DNA of 15,914 bases from Sulfurimonadaceae bacterium (GCA_028685945.1 JAQUCZ010000009.1:1-15914); one strand, 5' to 3'; positions 1 to 6,913 are shown, counted from the stretch's first letter. Translations and numbers: made by a program. The notes: generated by a model not told the origin, from the letters alone.

Positions 1-79
1 GCCCGAAAATTTTCGGATAAACATCGATGTCGGGATGCAGATACTTGCATCCGACACGCTCGTAGGGTATTTCTCTTAA
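1..79 (+). CDS. psd: Phosphatidylserine decarboxylase-related protein, C-terminal end (partial)
   Basis: An open frame runs from base 2 to a TAA at 77-79 and encodes 25 residues ending in VGMQILASDTLVGYFS. The stop lies one base before the pssA start, so the two genes are almost certainly cotranscribed and translationally coupled. A short C-terminus of the type 'aGDtvGyF' immediately before pssA fits the archaeal-type Psd-related decarboxylase that commonly precedes pssA in Campylobacterota. That enzyme decarboxylates phosphatidylserine, the product of the next gene, to phosphatidylethanolamine. The call rests mainly on gene order, because no catalytic motif (the autocleavage site) lies inside the window. 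Confidence 0.55.
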   Translation, partial: PENFRINIDVGMQILASDTLVGYFS

Positions 80-80
80 G

Positions 81-797
81 ATGAAATCCCCGGCTAGTTT
101 AGCTTACCTTCTACCTAATTTTTTTACCTCCGCTTCTATTTTTTCCGGCGTTTTAAGCATGATTAATGCGATTAACGGCGAATTTACCAACGCTGCTTGG
201 CTGATTTTTTTGGCACTTATATTTGACGGGCTTGACGGTCGTGTGGCGCGTTTGACCAACACGTGTTCCAAATTCGGCATAGAGTTTGATTCGCTTGCCG
301 ATATCGTTGCTTTCGGCGTGGCACCTTCGCTTTTGATGTATTTGTTTGTGGGAGACGAGTACGGTAGGCTCGGCATCGTGGCTTCCGCTTTATTCGTAAT
401 ATTCGGTGCGGTACGCCTTGCGCGTTTTAATGTCATGACCTCAAGCAGCGAACCTTCGGTATTTATAGGTATTCCTATCCCGACTGCCGCGGTGTTTTTG
501 GCGATAAGCGTGCTTCTGTTTGAGAAATACGGTTTGAAAAACGACTATGGCATGCTGCTTTTGTTGTGTTCTATGCTCCTTTCCGTTTTGATGGTGAGCA
601 ATATCCGCTATCCTAGTTTCAAAAAAATAGATACGAATGCAAAGCACAGAAGAAAAATTTTCGTCTCTATTCTCTTCGTGCTTCTTTTAATATTTATCTA
701 CCCTATCGAAGGTTTCGCACTCTTTTTTACATGCTACATCTTCTATGGACTTATCCGCGCAGGTTTTGTTTTTTTAAAACGTATAGGTCGAAAATAG
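81..797 (+). CDS. pssA: CDP-diacylglycerol--serine O-phosphatidyltransferase (PssA)
   Basis: This 238-residue integral membrane protein transfers a phosphatidyl group from CDP-diacylglycerol to L-serine, giving phosphatidylserine and CMP. The CDP-alcohol phosphatidyltransferase signature DGx2ARx8Gx3Dx3D is intact: D52-G53, A56-R57, G66, D70 and D74, with D49 also present just before it. These aspartates bind the two metal ions and the CDP headgroup. Several hydrophobic segments before and after the motif fit the family's multi-pass topology, and the length is typical of the type II (Gram-positive/epsilonproteobacterial) enzyme. The start is one base after the stop of the upstream decarboxylase fragment, and no strong Shine-Dalgarno sequence is visible, so coupling is likely. 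serB further along makes free serine, but that is only a metabolic link. The stop at 795-797 faces the stop of the opposite-strand gene one base away. Confidence 0.95.
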   Translation: MKSPASLAYLLPNFFTSASIFSGVLSMINAINGEFTNAAWLIFLALIFDGLDGRVARLTNTCSKFGIEFDSLADIVAFGVAPSLLMYLFVGDEYGRLGIVASALFVIFGAVRLARFNVMTSSSEPSVFIGIPIPTAAVFLAISVLLFEKYGLKNDYGMLLLLCSMLLSVLMVSNIRYPSFKKIDTNAKHRRKIFVSILFVLLLIFIYPIEGFALFFTCYIFYGLIRAGFVFLKRIGRK

Positions 798-798
798 A

Positions 799-3135
799 CT
801 ACTGTTTTTCCCGTAGTTTTTTTGCTACGGAGAGCTCTTTGAGATTGATATCGAAAGTAAAATATTCGGAATTAAACCCGCTGTCTCCTATTCTGCCAAA
901 TTGTATTGCCGCACCTTCGTTGTTTTTAACCTGCAGATATAAAAGCCCGAGCGCATAGCGCGATTCTAAAAAATAGGGGTCTTTCATTTTTGAAAGCTCC
1001 AATAAAGCGATCGCATTTTCGGGATGCTCTGCCGCAATAGAAGCGGTAGCGCCCAAAAAGAGGGTAGAGGTGTCTTGAATTTTTAGATTGTCTATCAGTT
1101 GATTATAGAGTGTGTAGCTCTCCTCGAAAGCTTTGTCGTAAAACGATGCCATTGCAAGCGCTCCGGTGATCTCGTGGGTGTAGTGCGGCGTTGTTGCCAA
1201 CGTGTTTTTGAGTTGTTCTCTTAGGAAAAAAAGTCGCCCCGTGAACATCATTTGCTGAATATATGTGTACTTTGTAATGTAGGGACCGAAATAGAGGTCG
1301 TCGTAGTGGAATGTTTGTGTTTTTAAATAGTTGTGCACTTCCTTGGCGTATTCTTTTGAGGGCAACTCGTTAAAATTCGTATCGATATGAAGCATGTGGG
1401 GCATAATGTCATTGGGAAGGAGTATTACGAGTTTTTGTGCCGACTTTCTTGCTATGTCGTATCTGTTGAGCTGCATCGCTATGATGACGTCGAGGGCAAG
1501 ATAGAGGGGGCGTTGTGTGTACCCTTTGTTAAACCAGTCGGATGTCGCGATGATATTGTTTTCGCTAATGTTTAAAAGGGTTTTGTAGAGATAGGTATTT
1601 TCATCTTCGGGTTCGGTCTCAAGAGAGTGCTTTAGGATCGATTTCATTTTGCCGTGGTCTTTGTTGATAACCTGCGCAGTCATAACGGCAAAAACCCCCG
1701 AGAGATAGTTTTTTGCATCGAGATGGTAGGATCTTAAAAAATGGGTGTGAGCTTCAGGCATGTTGCCGAGTTGTGCATAGGTGAGTCCGATATTGTAGTG
1801 CAAAATGGAGTGTTTGGGCTGAAGTTTTACGAGCTCCAAAAGCTCTTGGTTTGCTTCGCGTATTTTAAAAGAGAGCGCTTTTTTGATCGCTTGGGCGATC
1901 CCTTTGTTGACGCTTGAAGAGGAAGCACTTTTTTTAAGATACTCGGTTGCGCTGTCTATGTTGTCTATGAAAATATTGGCATTTCCTTTGCGGATGTAGC
2001 TGATCGTTTGTTGGGCATCAAACACTTTGTAGGGGGAAAAATAAAATATTTTCTGGTACGTGAGGGCTTTGCCTTGGGCGGTGATGTTTCTATAGCGAAG
2101 TTGTGCCTTTTCGGGATCGAAAAGGGAGTCTTTGAGGCTCACGCGAAGAGGGTAGGGTTTGTACACCTCTTCACCGAACATATCGGTAACGTTTTTGATC
2201 TGTTTTGAAGCGGTATGGATTTTTCCTGCTTTGAGATTGACATACGCCAAAGCGATTTGGGATTTTACGGGTTCGATATTTTTTGCGATGGCATCTTCAA
2301 AATATTTTGCCGCCAAGGTGAGATCCCCCACTCTTGCATAGAGGAGTGCGATGCTAAAAGGATCGTTTGAACCCAAAGAGCGCTCCATTGCTTCTATGGC
2401 GTCGTAGTTGCTGTTAAAAAGTGCATGGATCTTTGCTTCAAGGGTATTTTGTTCTTTGTCGTAATAATCGGATTTTCGGTTTTTTAACGCACTAAGCGCT
2501 TCAAGGTAGTTGTGGTTGTAGTAGTTGATAAGTGCATAGTAATAGGAATAAAGCGGAGAACCTATTTCGTTGGGCAGGTAAGCGTATGCCATGTCGATGT
2601 AGTAGCGAAACGCTTTCTCGTCTTTGAGATGCAAAGAACATACGGCAGCGTTGATAGCGCTTACGCATCGGTTTTCGTCGTTGTTTATAGCCTTTTGAAA
2701 GGTTTGGAGGGCAAGTTCGTATTGCTCGTTTTTAAGCTGGGCAACGGCAAGGTTGTAATGGGAAATCGACTCGCTGTATTGGGCGATCTGCTCATAGAGA
2801 TGAAGCGCTTCCTCTTTTGAGCCGGAAGAGTAGAGGTAGTTTGCTTTGGCGATCATCGACTCTATTTTGCTTTTTTCAAGAGGCGGGGTTTGGTTCGTGT
2901 CGAGTTTTTCGGTTATTTGCGCAAGCGGTTCGAGTGTCTCCTCTTGCGAGGGTTGCAAAAAAAGAGCGAGAAGCAGCAGAAGCAAAAGGGAGATAAGCGC
3001 AATCGATGCGACAAGAATGATCTTTTTCTTATCGAACGATTTTGCAAGAGAGCCTGAGGATTCCTCTTTTACTTTGTCAAAACGGGCGGCATCGTCCTCT
3101 TCGATAATGATTATTTCTTCTATCGGCTCTGCCAT
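799..3135 (-). CDS. pflB: TPR-repeat inner-membrane protein, probable flagellar motor disk protein PflB
   Basis: The 778-residue product has a short acidic cytoplasmic N-terminus, one transmembrane segment at about residues 38-60 (a Leu-rich stretch), and a long alpha-helical region rich in tetratricopeptide-like repeats. Clear repeats lie at about 86-180 (for example YELALQTFQKAINND) and 450-500 (LHYNIGLTYAQLGNMPEA). The predicted topology puts the repeats in the periplasm. Size, topology and position directly after serS match Cj0390 of Campylobacter jejuni and HP1479 of Helicobacter pylori. Cj0390 is PflB, a component of the periplasmic disks that scaffold the wide stator ring of the high-torque epsilonproteobacterial flagellar motor. 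The symbol is unrelated to pyruvate formate-lyase. An AAGGGA ribosome site precedes the ATG, and the gap to serS is 52 bases, so cotranscription is likely. Assignment is by architecture and synteny, not alignment; a generic TPR protein is the alternative. Confidence 0.75.
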   Translation of the reverse strand: MAEPIEEIIIIEEDDAARFDKVKEESSGSLAKSFDKKKIILVASIALISLLLLLLLALFLQPSQEETLEPLAQITEKLDTNQTPPLEKSKIESMIAKANYLYSSGSKEEALHLYEQIAQYSESISHYNLAVAQLKNEQYELALQTFQKAINNDENRCVSAINAAVCSLHLKDEKAFRYYIDMAYAYLPNEIGSPLYSYYYALINYYNHNYLEALSALKNRKSDYYDKEQNTLEAKIHALFNSNYDAIEAMERSLGSNDPFSIALLYARVGDLTLAAKYFEDAIAKNIEPVKSQIALAYVNLKAGKIHTASKQIKNVTDMFGEEVYKPYPLRVSLKDSLFDPEKAQLRYRNITAQGKALTYQKIFYFSPYKVFDAQQTISYIRKGNANIFIDNIDSATEYLKKSASSSSVNKGIAQAIKKALSFKIREANQELLELVKLQPKHSILHYNIGLTYAQLGNMPEAHTHFLRSYHLDAKNYLSGVFAVMTAQVINKDHGKMKSILKHSLETEPEDENTYLYKTLLNISENNIIATSDWFNKGYTQRPLYLALDVIIAMQLNRYDIARKSAQKLVILLPNDIMPHMLHIDTNFNELPSKEYAKEVHNYLKTQTFHYDDLYFGPYITKYTYIQQMMFTGRLFFLREQLKNTLATTPHYTHEITGALAMASFYDKAFEESYTLYNQLIDNLKIQDTSTLFLGATASIAAEHPENAIALLELSKMKDPYFLESRYALGLLYLQVKNNEGAAIQFGRIGDSGFNSEYFTFDINLKELSVAKKLREKQ

Positions 3136-3187
3136 ACCATCCCTTGTTTAGCGCTTTTTAGCAAAAGAGTAAGCAAATAAAGTACCA

Positions 3188-4435
3188 CTACCTAATATAA
3201 GGTTTGAGCACCTCGGGGATAGTGATAGATCCGTCTTCGTTTTGGAAGTTTTCCATGATTGCGATCAGGGTTCTTCCAACCGCCAAAGAGGAGCCGTTGA
3301 GGGTATGTACAAGGGTGTTGTTTTTGCCGTCTTTGTAGCGGATTTTTGCCCGTCTTGCTTGGAAATCTCTCGTATTTGAAACGGAAGATATCTCTCTGTA
3401 GGTGTTTTGCCCCGGAAGCCACACTTCCAAATCGACCGTGTACGCCGCGCCGAATCCAAGATCACCTGCACAAAGGCGAACGAGTCTGTGGGGGAGTTCA
3501 AGCGCGCTTAAGAGATCCGACGCACATGCCACCATATCCTCGAACACTTTTTCGCTCTCTTCGGGTTTGGTGATCGCTACGAGTTCTACTTTGTGGAATT
3601 GATGTTGACGGATCATACCGCGCGTATCGCGCCCTGCAGCACCCGCTTCTTTTCTAAAGCACGAAGTGTAGCCCGTCATTAAAATCGGGAGTGCTTCGGG
3701 GGGAAGAATCTCGTCTTGGTAGAGGTTGGTCAGCGGCACCTCTGCGGTGGGGATCAAAAACAGCTCTTGCCCTTCGAGTTTATAAAGATCGTTTTCAAAT
3801 TTCGGTAGTTGCCCCGTTCCCTCTAATGCCGCACGGTTAACGATGGCATGAACGCTCATCTCCGCAAACCCGCGTTGCGCATTAAAATCGAGCATAAAGT
3901 TAATCAGCGCACGTTCGATTTTTGCAGCTTCGGTATGCAGAACGCTAAAACGGCTTGTCGCAAGTTTTACGCCGCGCTCAAAATCGATCCAGCCGTTTTG
4001 TTCCGCCAATTCCCAATGCTCTTTGGGGGTAAAGGAGAAACTTCTTGGCGTGAGAACCTTTTTGATCTCGACGTTGTCGTTTTCGTCTGCTCCCTCGGGA
4101 ACCGAATCGTCGGGGATATTAGGAATAGCCATCGCAAGCAATTCGAGCGCTTCTTGGGCGATGCGTTGTGCTTCGAGAGCATCGTTGATTTTAAGCTTGT
4201 TCGCATCGACTTTTGCTTTAAGCTCGGCAACGTCTTTACCTTGTTGTTTGTAGATGCCGAACTCTTTGCTCATAGCATTTTGCGCGGCTTGAAGCGTTTC
4301 GTACGTCGCTTTTGCCTCTTTAAGGGTTTCGTTTTTTTGTTTGAGCTCTTTGAGAAGCTCTGCATCGACCCCTTTGCGGCTGAGTTTTGCGCTAAGTGCG
4401 TCGAAATCTTTTTGAAGAAGTTTTAGATCGATCAT
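3188..4435 (-). CDS. serS: Seryl-tRNA synthetase
   Basis: This 415-residue class II aminoacyl-tRNA synthetase charges tRNA-Ser (and tRNA-Sec where present) with serine in the cytoplasm. The N-terminal residues 1 to about 105 are charged and heptad-like, matching the long antiparallel coiled-coil arm that grips the tRNA long variable arm. The catalytic domain shows the TAE serine-binding motif at 230-232, class II motif 2 at about 257-280 (FRKEAG at 260-265, then GRDTRGMIRQHQF), and motif 3 at 380-396 (NGSSLAVGRTLIAIMEN). Length is normal for the family. An ATG preceded by GGAAAC is the start, and a TATAAT box lies 30 bases upstream. It is the first gene of a unit that continues into the PflB-like gene, the same order as in Campylobacter and Helicobacter. 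Confidence 0.97.
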   Translation of the reverse strand: MIDLKLLQKDFDALSAKLSRKGVDAELLKELKQKNETLKEAKATYETLQAAQNAMSKEFGIYKQQGKDVAELKAKVDANKLKINDALEAQRIAQEALELLAMAIPNIPDDSVPEGADENDNVEIKKVLTPRSFSFTPKEHWELAEQNGWIDFERGVKLATSRFSVLHTEAAKIERALINFMLDFNAQRGFAEMSVHAIVNRAALEGTGQLPKFENDLYKLEGQELFLIPTAEVPLTNLYQDEILPPEALPILMTGYTSCFRKEAGAAGRDTRGMIRQHQFHKVELVAITKPEESEKVFEDMVACASDLLSALELPHRLVRLCAGDLGFGAAYTVDLEVWLPGQNTYREISSVSNTRDFQARRAKIRYKDGKNNTLVHTLNGSSLAVGRTLIAIMENFQNEDGSITIPEVLKPYIR

Positions 4436-4464
4436 AATGTTTCCTGTCTTTTTTTATGGGTGTG

Positions 4465-4470
4465 ATTATA
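4465..4470 (-). promoter_or_regulatory. -10 box of the serS-pflB promoter
   Basis: On the minus strand the sequence is a perfect TATAAT preceded by TTTGC, 30 bases before the serS ATG. This predicts a transcript start near 4458. Housekeeping promoters of Campylobacterota generally rely on the -10 box plus T-rich upstream DNA with no conserved -35, which fits here. The palindrome at 4480-4503 lies immediately upstream. Confidence 0.7.
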
Positions 4471-4479
4471 GCAAATAAC

Positions 4480-4503
4480 CCACATGCCAAGCTTGGCATG
4501 TGG
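4480..4503. terminator. Perfect 24-bp palindrome after metF-like gene; inverted pair of the CTTGGCATG motif
   Basis: The 24 bases are a perfect inverted repeat centred on AAGCTT. Each arm carries one copy of CATGCCAAG/CTTGGCATG extended by TGTGG. As RNA it would form a 10-bp stem with an AGCU loop, four bases after the metF-like stop at 4508. The following minus-strand sequence (GTTATTTGC) is only weakly T-rich, so termination efficiency is uncertain. The arms match single motif copies inside genes elsewhere in the window, which resembles DNA uptake sequence pairs that double as terminators in Neisseria. Confidence 0.7.
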
Positions 4504-4507
4504 AGGT

Positions 4508-5419
4508 TTAGACTAAAATATCTTTGGCAATTTGGAACTGGTTTGCCGTCATAAGATGGATTTTCGGATGGAAGGCTTTGAGCTCTTCAAAAAGGGTTTT
4601 GCTCAGCTCAAACCCCACTTTATACTCTTCCGCTTCCCCCGCTTTGTTGGCGATGCGTAGATGCTCTAGCCATTTTTTGGGAACGTTGATCCCCGGAACG
4701 TGGGAAGAGAGAAATTGCGCGGTGCGCAGTTTCGTGATGGGAAATACCCCTAAAATGAGCGTCGCATTCTTTGTCTCGGAGCAGCACTCGGTGTTTGCCG
4801 CTTCCATCAGATCAACCAAAATCTTTGCGTTTTCAAGGTCGTAAACAGGCTGGGTGATGATCCCCGTTGCTCCGTGCTTGATCTTTTTTTGCATCTTTTT
4901 TTGCAAGGTTTTTGGGTTTTTGGAGTAGGAGTTTACCACTGCAAAAGGCAAGATCGCTCTGGGCGGCACGCTAAAGGGTTTGCCTGCATAGTTGATGCCG
5001 CTGTTAAAACACGCGATCATATCAAGCAACAGCGTACTGTCGCCCTCGAAAACTCCCTTGGCATGTGGTTGATCGGAGATGGTCGCGGGGTCTCCCGTGA
5101 GTGCAAGCACGGCGCGGATATCCACCTCGTTTGCTCCGAGCAGATCGGACTGAAGAGCGATTTTATTGCGGTCTCGCATGCTCATTGTAGCAATCACGGG
5201 TTTAGAGAAGCGATCTTGCAGCAGTTTTGCCGCAAAAAGGGAGTTGTATTTGAGCTTTGCCAGAGGGTTGTCGGTGGTGGTAAAACCGTCTACGTAATTA
5301 TGAAGCTCAAGCTCCTCGATTTTGTCTATGATAGGAGAGAAAACGGGAGAGTGCGACGGCGTAGTTTCCAAGGTGACGTAGGTGCCGTTTTTTAATTTAT
5401 CGAGTAATTTGTCAAACAA
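4508..5419 (-). CDS. metF: Methylenetetrahydrofolate reductase family protein (MetF-like, divergent)
   Basis: The 303-residue protein belongs to the MTHFR TIM-barrel family, which reduces 5,10-methylene-THF to 5-methyl-THF with FAD and supplies methyl groups for methionine synthesis. Family marks are the early glutamate E18 (in TLETTPSHSP, probably the catalytic acid), the flavin-site motif LTGDP at 107-111, GIITQPVYD at about 186-194, PGINVP at 242-247, and a C-terminal HLMTANQF. The N-terminal block is not the usual FEFFPP, so this is a divergent branch and a canonical MetF may exist elsewhere in the genome. Translation starts at TTG (5419), with an AGGA site six T residues upstream; no ATG lies near. 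It is divergent from serB with overlapping promoters, which links serine and one-carbon metabolism. The gene carries one internal CTTGGCATG copy at 5057-5065. Confidence 0.82.
   Translation of the reverse strand: MFDKLLDKLKNGTYVTLETTPSHSPVFSPIIDKIEELELHNYVDGFTTTDNPLAKLKYNSLFAAKLLQDRFSKPVIATMSMRDRNKIALQSDLLGANEVDIRAVLALTGDPATISDQPHAKGVFEGDSTLLLDMIACFNSGINYAGKPFSVPPRAILPFAVVNSYSKNPKTLQKKMQKKIKHGATGIITQPVYDLENAKILVDLMEAANTECCSETKNATLILGVFPITKLRTAQFLSSHVPGINVPKKWLEHLRIANKAGEAEEYKVGFELSKTLFEELKAFHPKIHLMTANQFQIAKDILV
5056..5068 (+). repeat. CCTTGGCATGTGG motif copy inside metF-like gene
   Basis: Exact copy of the recurrent 13-base motif. On the coding strand it spells Pro-His-Ala-Lys codons (residues 118-121). 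Confidence 0.75.
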
Positions 5420-5436
5420 AAAAAATCCTATTTCGC

Positions 5437-5442
5437 TATAAT
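5437..5442 (+). promoter_or_regulatory. -10 box of the serB promoter
   Basis: A perfect TATAAT on the plus strand predicts transcription from about 5449 and a leader of about 25 bases to the serB ATG. A poly-A run and T-rich DNA lie upstream. The box overlaps the region needed by the opposing metF promoter. Confidence 0.65.
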
Positions 5443-5448
5443 TGCGCC

Positions 5449-5454
5449 ATTATA
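5449..5454 (-). promoter_or_regulatory. -10 box of the metF-like gene
   Basis: TATAAT on the minus strand (ATTATA on the plus strand) predicts a transcript start near 5442 and a leader of about 23 bases before the TTG start. It faces the serB -10 box across a six-base spacer, so each promoter's start site lies in or beside the other's -10 box. Confidence 0.6.
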
Positions 5455-5473
5455 ACAAAAGAGAGTATCGAGT

Positions 5474-6097
5474 ATGTTGAAATTGGCAGTTTTTGATTTT
5501 GATTCTACGTTAATGGACGGGGAGACGATAGATTTTTTTGCGCGTGAACTGGGGATCGGGGAAGAGGTAAGCCGCATCACCGAAGAGGCGATGTCGGGCA
5601 GACTCGATTTTTTTGAATCGCTCCAACAACGCGTGGGGCTTTTAAAAGGGCTTGATTACACGATCGTGGAAAAAATCTCCCATAATCTTCCTTATATGAA
5701 CGGGGCAAAAGAGACGATAGCCGAGCTGAAAAAAATGGGGCTTAAAGTGGTCTGTTTTAGCGGCGGTTTTAGAAGCGCCACAGGATATGCGAAAAATATT
5801 TTGGGATACGATGCGGATTTCTCCAATATTCTGCATCAAAAAGACGGCAAGCTTACGGGACTCGTCGGCGGTGACATGATGTTCTCCCATTCCAAAGGGG
5901 ACATGCTCGTACGCTTGCAAAGCTTACTGGGTATCACCGAAGCGGAGACTTTGGTGTGCGGTGACGGTGCGAACGACCTTTCGATGTTTGCACATGCCAG
6001 AACAAGAGTTGCGTTTTGTGCGAAAGAGATCCTCAAAAAAGAGGCGAACATCGTTATAGAAACGAAAGATTTAACGCAAATATTACATAAATTATAG
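5474..6097 (+). CDS. serB: Phosphoserine phosphatase
   Basis: This 207-residue HAD-family hydrolase removes phosphate from O-phospho-L-serine, the last step of serine synthesis. All four HAD motifs are visible. Motif I is FDFDSTLMDGE, with nucleophile D8, acid/base D10 and E17. Motif II is FSGG at 95-98. The motif III lysine is K141 in HSKGDM. Motif IV is CGDGANDLSM, with metal-binding D164 and D168. R43 fits the substrate-binding position. The length is that of the single-domain Campylobacterota enzyme without the ACT domain seen in some SerB proteins. The ribosome site is weak (AAGAGAG). The gene is divergent from the MetF-like gene and followed eight bases later by a small gene that is probably cotranscribed. 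Confidence 0.95.
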   Translation: MLKLAVFDFDSTLMDGETIDFFARELGIGEEVSRITEEAMSGRLDFFESLQQRVGLLKGLDYTIVEKISHNLPYMNGAKETIAELKKMGLKVVCFSGGFRSATGYAKNILGYDADFSNILHQKDGKLTGLVGGDMMFSHSKGDMLVRLQSLLGITEAETLVCGDGANDLSMFAHARTRVAFCAKEILKKEANIVIETKDLTQILHKL

Positions 6098-6105
6098 GAT
6101 AAAGA

Positions 6106-6423
6106 ATGTTAGAAAAAACAGTGTGGAGACAGTTCCACGACGAAAACAATTTTAGAGAAATTTTGGCTCCGCTGTGCAATGTCGAAGTGCTCAACATGAT
6201 CGCGGACGATAAAGAGTTTTACGGTGTTTTAAAAGCGAAACTCACCAAAAAAGAGCTTAAACTTTTAGCCATGGATACGGCGAAAGTAGCGGATGAAGCG
6301 ATCAAACAAGAGTTCGGATTCGACGATGAGACGTTAAAAGTTGCTAAGTTTAAAGTCTATAAAAAACTTAAGCAAGATAAATTTCGCTTATCTATCAGAG
6401 AACAAGGCGGAGAGTACGAATAA
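6106..6423 (+). CDS. Conserved small cytoplasmic protein of unknown function
   Basis: I do not recognise this 105-residue protein. It is highly charged and Lys/Glu-rich, has no signal peptide or membrane segment, no cysteine or histidine metal cluster beyond one Cys and one His near the N-terminus, and is predicted to be mostly helical. An AGGATAAAGA ribosome site precedes the ATG. It starts eight bases after the serB stop, so it is probably in the serB operon. The reading frame has the codon character of its neighbours and no strong competing frame, which supports a real gene. No function can be inferred from the sequence. Confidence 0.8.
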   Translation: MLEKTVWRQFHDENNFREILAPLCNVEVLNMIADDKEFYGVLKAKLTKKELKLLAMDTAKVADEAIKQEFGFDDETLKVAKFKVYKKLKQDKFRLSIREQGGEYE

Positions 6424-6455
6424 TAATAATTTTTTATATTAAAGTGTGTAAAAAA

Positions 6456-6517
6456 GTTACATGTCATATAAGAAAATTTTATTTTAAACTATAATTAACA
6501 AATTACCATGTAACATG
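6456..6517 (+). promoter_or_regulatory. Promoter of the exported cytochrome-like gene, flanked by inverted GTTACATG elements
   Basis: In the 123-base gap before the gene at 6547, a TATAAT box at 6490-6495 sits in very AT-rich DNA. It is flanked by GTTACATG at 6456-6463 and its inverse CATGTAAC at 6507-6514; the latter is part of an 11-base palindrome, CATGTAACATG (6507-6517). The two elements are about 51 bases apart centre to centre, one upstream of the -10 box and one over the early transcribed region. This is a plausible operator pair for a dimeric regulator. The -10 call is sound; the regulator is inference. Confidence 0.5.
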
Positions 6518-6546
6518 ATTCCTGAAATTTATCAAAAGGAAACAGA

Positions 6547-6885
6547 ATGAAAAAAACAGGTTCTTTGTTATTGTCGGCTTTCGTAGCGGCTACTTTTACA
6601 AGCACGACGCTTATGGCAGATGCTGCTGCGGGGCAAAAGTTGTATCTTAATCAATTAAAAGTGTGTCAAAAAGACGGTGTCGCAAACGGCGGAAAGTTCT
6701 CGACAAAACATGATCGCGATACGTGGGAAAGTATGAAAGAGGATGGAAAACTCGTCGGAGAGTGGAAATCGATCTGCCCTTCGGGTGCCTCTAAATTTGA
6801 TGCGCTTAACGACGCAGACAAAGCAAATCTGTATGACTTTTGTTGGCAATTTGCAGCGGACGGCGACGTTCCGTCTTGCGGTTGA
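6547..6885 (+). CDS. Exported cytochrome c-like protein lacking the CxxCH heme motif
   Basis: The 112-residue protein has a clear Sec signal peptide with cleavage likely after LMA (about residue 24), so it is periplasmic. The mature part begins like a small class I cytochrome c (AAAGQKLYLNQLKVC...), but where CxxCH is expected it has CQKDG, so covalent heme attachment in the usual way is not possible. Four cysteines at 40, 77, 99 and 111 could form two disulfides. The C-terminus DVPSCG resembles small exported Campylobacterota proteins that databases often label cytochrome c despite having no heme site; this resemblance is from memory. A strong AAAGGAAAC ribosome site, its own promoter and a strong terminator mark a monocistronic, possibly well-expressed gene. 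Function unknown. Confidence 0.75.
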   Translation: MKKTGSLLLSAFVAATFTSTTLMADAAAGQKLYLNQLKVCQKDGVANGGKFSTKHDRDTWESMKEDGKLVGEWKSICPSGASKFDALNDADKANLYDFCWQFAADGDVPSCG

Positions 6886-6889
6886 TCTT

Positions 6890-6913
6890 CTCGGCTCTTT
6901 TGAGCCGAGTTTT
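6890..6913 (+). terminator. Rho-independent terminator of the cytochrome-like gene
   Basis: An eight-base stem, CTCGGCTC (6890-6897) and GAGCCGAG (6902-6909), closes a TTTT loop and is followed by TTTTATTTT on the plus strand. It lies just after the stop at 6885. Its T tail overlaps the stop codon of the convergent OmpA-family gene (6912-6914). Confidence 0.92.

Noticed and set aside
797..799. Terminator expected between convergent pssA and pflB
   Set aside because: The stops are one base apart and I found no hairpin with a T run at the junction; nothing can be called.
3848..4426. 192-codon open frame antisense to serS
   Set aside because: It is fully opposite an unambiguous seryl-tRNA synthetase gene and has Phe/Cys-rich composition typical of a shadow frame.
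4874..5395. 173-codon open frame antisense to the metF-like gene
   Set aside because: It mirrors a recognisable MTHFR-family gene, with no ribosome site or domain of its own.
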